From Rhyzopertha dominica (Eukaryota > Arthropoda > Insecta > Coleoptera > Bostrichidae), in assembly GCA_025024175.1 (NCBI GenBank), contig QCXZ01000137.1, positions 20,584,001 through 20,648,000 on the forward strand: a stretch of 64,000 nt of DNA. Reading direction: 5' to 3'. A model generated the notes under the pieces. It made no database searches. It worked only from the letters and a program-made list of their open reading frames with translations, and was not told the DNA's origin. The stretch's first letter is position 1, and each line of letters opens with the position of its first letter. A program made the position numbers and the translations under genes. Below, piece by piece: positions 61,401 through 64,000 of the stretch.

Positions 61401-63746
61401 CTGTTATACAATAGTTATTCAGACGAGTTCCTTTACAAAATTCGGGATTTTCCACTAGACAAACCGCCATGCAAGCGTACAGTTTTGTCATTTATATCAA
61501 TGATATTCGATCCAATGGGATTCCTAACACCTTCTACCATATTTGCCAAATCTTTCATTCAGCAACTGTGGATGCTACAGATAGGGTGGGATGATCCGCT
61601 CCCTCCAGAACTGGAATCTCAATGGTATCAATATTGTCACGAATTGTCTAAGATAAACGACATACATATTCCCCGACAAGTCATTTGTAACAATCCAACT
61701 TTACTTGAAATTCATGGATTTTCCGATAGCAGCAAAAAATCCTATGGCGCTTGTGTGTACATTCGCTCAAGGGATTGTAGCAATAAAATGCATGTACATC
61801 TTCTCTGTTCAAAGACCAAGGTTGCACCTCTAAAAACAATCACCATTCCACGCCTCGAATTGTGTGGTGCCCTAATGCTTGTGAAGTTAGTCGATAAGGT
61901 CAAGCGATCGCTAGATGTACACGTTGATAATGTCCATTATTGGACAGACTCCAAAATTGTCTTAGCGTGGATTGGAACTTCTCCTCATATGTTAGATACC
62001 TTCGTGTCTAACAGAGTTAGTCAAATCCAAGACCTCAGTAACACAGCATCATGGAATTACATCTCTTCCGCAGAAAATCCAGCTGACATATTAAGTAGAG
62101 GCATGAATCCACCTAATTTAATAAATTCCTCTTTATGGTGGTATGGTCCTCCAATGCTGAGCCAATGTTCATCACTTTGGCCTAACTCCACTGAAGTGAA
62201 ACTCCCTGAATCGTCAAAGATCTGCCCCACAGCTGCACTGGCAGCTTGCGAGGATGGTAATTTGTTCCCCTTTGAAAGATTCTCATCTTTACTTCGCACC
62301 AAACGAGTCATGGCTTACTGTCTCCGTTTTATTAAAAACTGTCGTGTCCCGCAAAACGAACGTTGCTTTGGACAACTCTCTTCTGATGAGTTGCACTTTG
62401 CTTTTATGCGCTTGTCACGCATCTCTCAACTGGCGTCCTTCCCAAGAGAAATGAAGGCACTTTTTGACGGAAATGCAATCGACAAGCGTAGTCGTCTTCA
62501 GTCTTTAACACCCTTTCTCGATTCGACTTATAATATATTAAGAGTTCGTGGCAGACTGCTCCATTCTGACTTTGATTATGATAAGCGTCATCCGATCATT
62601 TTATGTTCGAAGCATCCTTTCACCAAGCTACTTTTCAAACAATTACACGAGCAGTTGCTGCACGCAGGTCCACAATTACTGCTTAGCAGTATCAGAGACC
62701 GTTTCTGGCCACTTGGTGGTCGCAACTTATCTAAGGCTATTGTTCGTTCATGTGTGAAATGTTTCCGAGTACGCCCAGTAGGCATCAGTAACCTGCTTGG
62801 ACACTTACCTCCAGACCGAGTTCGACCAAGTTACCCCTTTTCCATCGTTGGAACAGATTATTGTGGACCCTTCTTAATAAAGGACCGCGAAGGTCGAGGT
62901 TTCAGGTCAACAAAATGCTATATTTGTTTGTTCATATGTTTCAGTACACGTGCTGTACATCTAGAACCTGTCACTGATTTGACGAGTGAAGCTTTCATCC
63001 TATGTTTGAGAAGTTTTGCATCGCGCCGAGGTATGCCTAAAAAATTTTATTCTGATAATGGCAGAACTTACTGTGGTGCTAAATCTGAACTCAACGAACT
63101 TGCTCAGTTCTTGTTGAAAAATAAAGACAATTTAGAAAGTGAATTTGCGAATCAGAATTTTGATTGGAAATTTTTGCCACCTTATTCACCAAACATGGCC
63201 GGTATTTGGGAGGCAGGAATTAAATCTGCAAAATTCCACTTAAAAAGAGTCATGGGCAATGCCCTCTTAACGTTTAGACAGTTTTACAGTGTTTTGGTTC
63301 AGATAGAGGGGATCCTAAACTCCCGTCCGTTGTCTCCATTATCGTCTGATCCTAATGACTGCCTACCTCTGACACCGTCACATTTTTTGATTGGCCGCCC
63401 TATAACGTCTGTGCCAGATCCCGACGTCACTCATATAAAGGAGAACCGCCTATCCTTGTATCAGCGTCTCCAGCAAATTGTACAGAACTTCTGGGTTCGT
63501 TGGTCAAAGGAATATATTTCCGAATTGCAGCAACGTACCAAGTGGAAGCAGCAGCAGAAAAACGTCAAGGTTGGAACCGTTGTTTTAATCAAGGAAGACA
63601 ACTTGCCTCCCTCTTCTTGGAAGCTGGGGCTCATCATCGGACTGCACCCTGGTCACGACGGAATAGTGCGTGTTGTGTCTGTGCGTACGGAGCGTGGTGT
63701 TACACGTCGCGCATTGCCAAAGATATGCCCGTTGCCTATAGATTAG
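58455..63746 (+). CDS. BEL/Pao Gag-Pol polyprotein, 1763 aa, intact
   Basis: One open frame with no stop or frameshift encodes the whole retroelement polyprotein, at a normal length for the superfamily. Residues 1-115 are charged and helical. About 155-330 matches the DUF1759 gag region. Three zinc-knuckle-like clusters follow: C366/C369/H373/C378, C399/C402/H407/C412 and C417/C420/H424/H429. The DUF1758 aspartic protease has LLDSG with D510. Reverse transcriptase spans about 740-1000, with D838 in SSDCSKMYR and the YCDD box at 914-917. RNase H has D1091, E1135, D1165 and D1211. Integrase has an HX4HX29CX2C zinc site (H1398, H1403, C1433, C1436) and the D1468, D1534, E1586 triad. DUF5641 closes the protein (about 1665-1760). 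It would build cytoplasmic particles, copy the RNA into DNA and insert it. All expected catalytic residues are visible, so it could be active. No env-like product is present. Confidence 0.96.
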   Translation: MSQPSIKNLIRKRGQIKGRMTNFKEFISKLEASQTHDHVGENELSDSEILQLESRTNTIQETLQQFEAVNAEIIELDTDDCVEQRYAEFNDFENELHDIVAKARCMLNKARISKGFKLEKADSSSSGSISSIHANNVSENVNDLQITNASSIVKLPVLKIQTFDGKPENFPSFYESFKSLVHNNSQLDDMSKYLYLKSCLSPEPSKVIEHLDVVSSNYQVALTLLEKRYKNKKLLIHNHVKGIVEFPKIQKESASNLRALSDSLQAHLRALESLGEPTSSWYSIIQYLIVEKFDYHSKREWEIDSSKVEVVDISFLLEFLEKRCALLEKIERPAIQSSSIGSSPKRFKNKTPHVTCLSSHDQEVACSICKNNHPVFRCKLFMEMNEDERMNHVNKHKLCTNCLRSGHDLKACKSGHCRKCSNFHSTFLHNHFSKRTNDVKTQPFDNQSSLSTVVVDSREKDTDNANATLATASSLPVEVGTKGSYHILPTAVVIIYDFRGQPHRCTALLDSGSQQSYMTVSLCNKLKLPTLSENIPVSGINEAKTKVSQSTCARIKSIHSDFNFTLSFLLLQNITNRLPPVSINANTEIFPKDIPLANPRFHEGTRIDILLGVEIFWKLLAVDQPYIDSFPLIYNTHLGYVISGHCSSIANDSETICGLTVLDLSKQMQQFWEIENIASSKRFSPEELECETHFVANTRRDPHGRFIVTIPLNSSPEVLGESKQGASKQFLSLERRLQRNQKLKSMYDDFMSEYESLGHMIEVNQDIPPDSTEFYIPHHGIYKEDSLTTKLRVVFNSSAPSSSGVSFNDIQLNGPILQDDLFAILLRFRRFQYVLSSDCSKMYRSVWITPSQRPLQRIFWRTDPSLPLKVYELCTVTYGERSSSFLAIRCLFELANIFEERHPDISAIIRKDMYCDDLLTSCKTVEDGIHICETISQILQSGGFTLRKWNSNNPDLLKSVHQTDISNNILDFGPNQNSKTLGLLYNSYSDEFLYKIRDFPLDKPPCKRTVLSFISMIFDPMGFLTPSTIFAKSFIQQLWMLQIGWDDPLPPELESQWYQYCHELSKINDIHIPRQVICNNPTLLEIHGFSDSSKKSYGACVYIRSRDCSNKMHVHLLCSKTKVAPLKTITIPRLELCGALMLVKLVDKVKRSLDVHVDNVHYWTDSKIVLAWIGTSPHMLDTFVSNRVSQIQDLSNTASWNYISSAENPADILSRGMNPPNLINSSLWWYGPPMLSQCSSLWPNSTEVKLPESSKICPTAALAACEDGNLFPFERFSSLLRTKRVMAYCLRFIKNCRVPQNERCFGQLSSDELHFAFMRLSRISQLASFPREMKALFDGNAIDKRSRLQSLTPFLDSTYNILRVRGRLLHSDFDYDKRHPIILCSKHPFTKLLFKQLHEQLLHAGPQLLLSSIRDRFWPLGGRNLSKAIVRSCVKCFRVRPVGISNLLGHLPPDRVRPSYPFSIVGTDYCGPFLIKDREGRGFRSTKCYICLFICFSTRAVHLEPVTDLTSEAFILCLRSFASRRGMPKKFYSDNGRTYCGAKSELNELAQFLLKNKDNLESEFANQNFDWKFLPPYSPNMAGIWEAGIKSAKFHLKRVMGNALLTFRQFYSVLVQIEGILNSRPLSPLSSDPNDCLPLTPSHFLIGRPITSVPDPDVTHIKENRLSLYQRLQQIVQNFWVRWSKEYISELQQRTKWKQQQKNVKVGTVVLIKEDNLPPSSWKLGLIIGLHPGHDGIVRVVSVRTERGVTRRALPKICPLPID

Positions 63747-63830
63747 ACTGTGCTCTCTATGTGGTTATATGTATATATATTACTACCATTATTATGTTGT
63801 ATTTTGAAAGTTCAGTTCCCGCCCTTTCAA

Positions 63831-63842
63831 CGCGGGGGAGTA
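63831..63842 (+). other. Polypurine tract of the BEL element
   Basis: CGCGGGGGAGTA lies directly against the 3' LTR start at 63843. Its position and G/A content fit the polypurine primer for plus-strand DNA synthesis. It follows the polyprotein stop by 84 bases. Confidence 0.7.
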
Positions 63843-64000
63843 TGTTCAGGATATTTAGTTACTTTATGTTGGTAACGCACAGCGCCGCCTAGCGGGAACT
63901 AATGTAATGTGTTCCGTTTCCGCTAAAAATACATTCGTTCGGTAGCCGCTGTCGAATCTAGTTGTACCGTACCGAAACTCGCAATAAAATACGGACAAGT
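63843..64000 (+). repeat. 3' LTR of the BEL element, truncated by the window
   Basis: The first 158 bases of the downstream LTR read the same as 57860-58017. The remainder, about 61 bases by comparison with the 5' copy, and the right target-site duplication lie beyond the window. Confidence 0.95.

Larger units (their letters stand above)
57860..64000 (+). mobile_element. BEL/Pao LTR retrotransposon, full length, 3' LTR cut by window end
   Basis: A complete BEL/Pao element apart from the last part of its 3' LTR. The 5' LTR opens with TGTTCAGG at 57860 and the same sequence reappears at 63843. I read the 158 visible bases of the 3' LTR as identical to the 5' copy, which implies very recent insertion. 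In order: LTR, untranslated leader, one uninterrupted gag-protease-RT-RNaseH-integrase frame, a purine-rich tract and the second LTR. If the 5' LTR is 219 bp, the element is about 6.2 kb and ends near 64061. The five bases before the left LTR are AATAT; the matching duplication lies outside the window. No env-like frame follows pol. The element sits about 100 bp downstream of a CR1-like LINE relic. The superfamily call is secure from domain order and motifs; the family name is unknown to me. Confidence 0.96.

Overview
The window looks like AT-rich intergenic or intronic DNA from an arthropod, most likely an insect. The evidence is the transposon mix: an intact BEL/Pao retroelement, mariner and DUF4817-type Tc1/mariner relics, a PIF/Harbinger element, a hAT-like element, CR1-like LINE pieces and Penelope-type hammerhead repeats. 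I see no host protein-coding gene, rRNA or intact tRNA in 64 kb. Apart from the 1763-codon polyprotein near the right end, every open frame is short (130 codons or fewer) and either belongs to a decayed mobile element or has no recognisable family. Single N bases are scattered through the sequence, four of them between 34762 and 34849.

Layout. 0-5 kb: a possible Ty3-type LTR start (731), a GC-richer repeat-like block (985-1560), a mariner transposase relic (1610-1810), a BEL primer-site relic (4171) and a second mariner relic (4395-4800). 5.7-6.5 kb: a MITE-like inverted repeat bordered by an unclassified repeat family. 7452-9428: a 2-kb element with 30-bp terminal inverted repeats and a 7-bp target duplication, family unknown. 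9.9-10.5 kb: a hammerhead-ribozyme core, then a Penelope-like inverted repeat with a second hammerhead core. 13281-13686: a long-arm MITE. 19.3 kb and 25.9-26.6 kb: Tc1/mariner relics. 22.9-23.2 kb: another Penelope-like inverted repeat. 28.5 kb: a copy of the unclassified repeat and a tRNA-like box. 30.9-31.8 kb: a diverged direct duplication. 35078-37137: a hAT-like element with a perfect 8-bp duplication. 37.3-38.0 kb: a LINE RT fragment and a broken Cys-rich domain. 42309-43360: a PIF/Harbinger element with a TAA duplication. 48.55-49.46 kb: a cluster of AACCGGTT palindromes. 50.8-53.3 kb: two more copies of the unclassified repeat. 55.7-56.4 kb: a DUF4817-type transposase relic. 57.1-57.75 kb: a CR1-like RT relic. 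57860-64000: an intact BEL/Pao element whose 3' LTR runs off the window.

How it fits together. Old, stop-riddled transposons form the background, non-autonomous inverted-repeat elements lie among them, and one very young retroelement is present: its two LTRs read identically over the 158 bases of the second that are visible. Between the elements are more GC-balanced blocks rich in homeodomain-, POU-, SOX- and C/EBP-like sites. These would suit a gene desert with distal regulatory DNA, but that is inference. The least described items are the 7452-9428 element, the repeat family headed by CATCTAGCGG, the AACCGGTT cluster and the hammerhead core at 9.9 kb.
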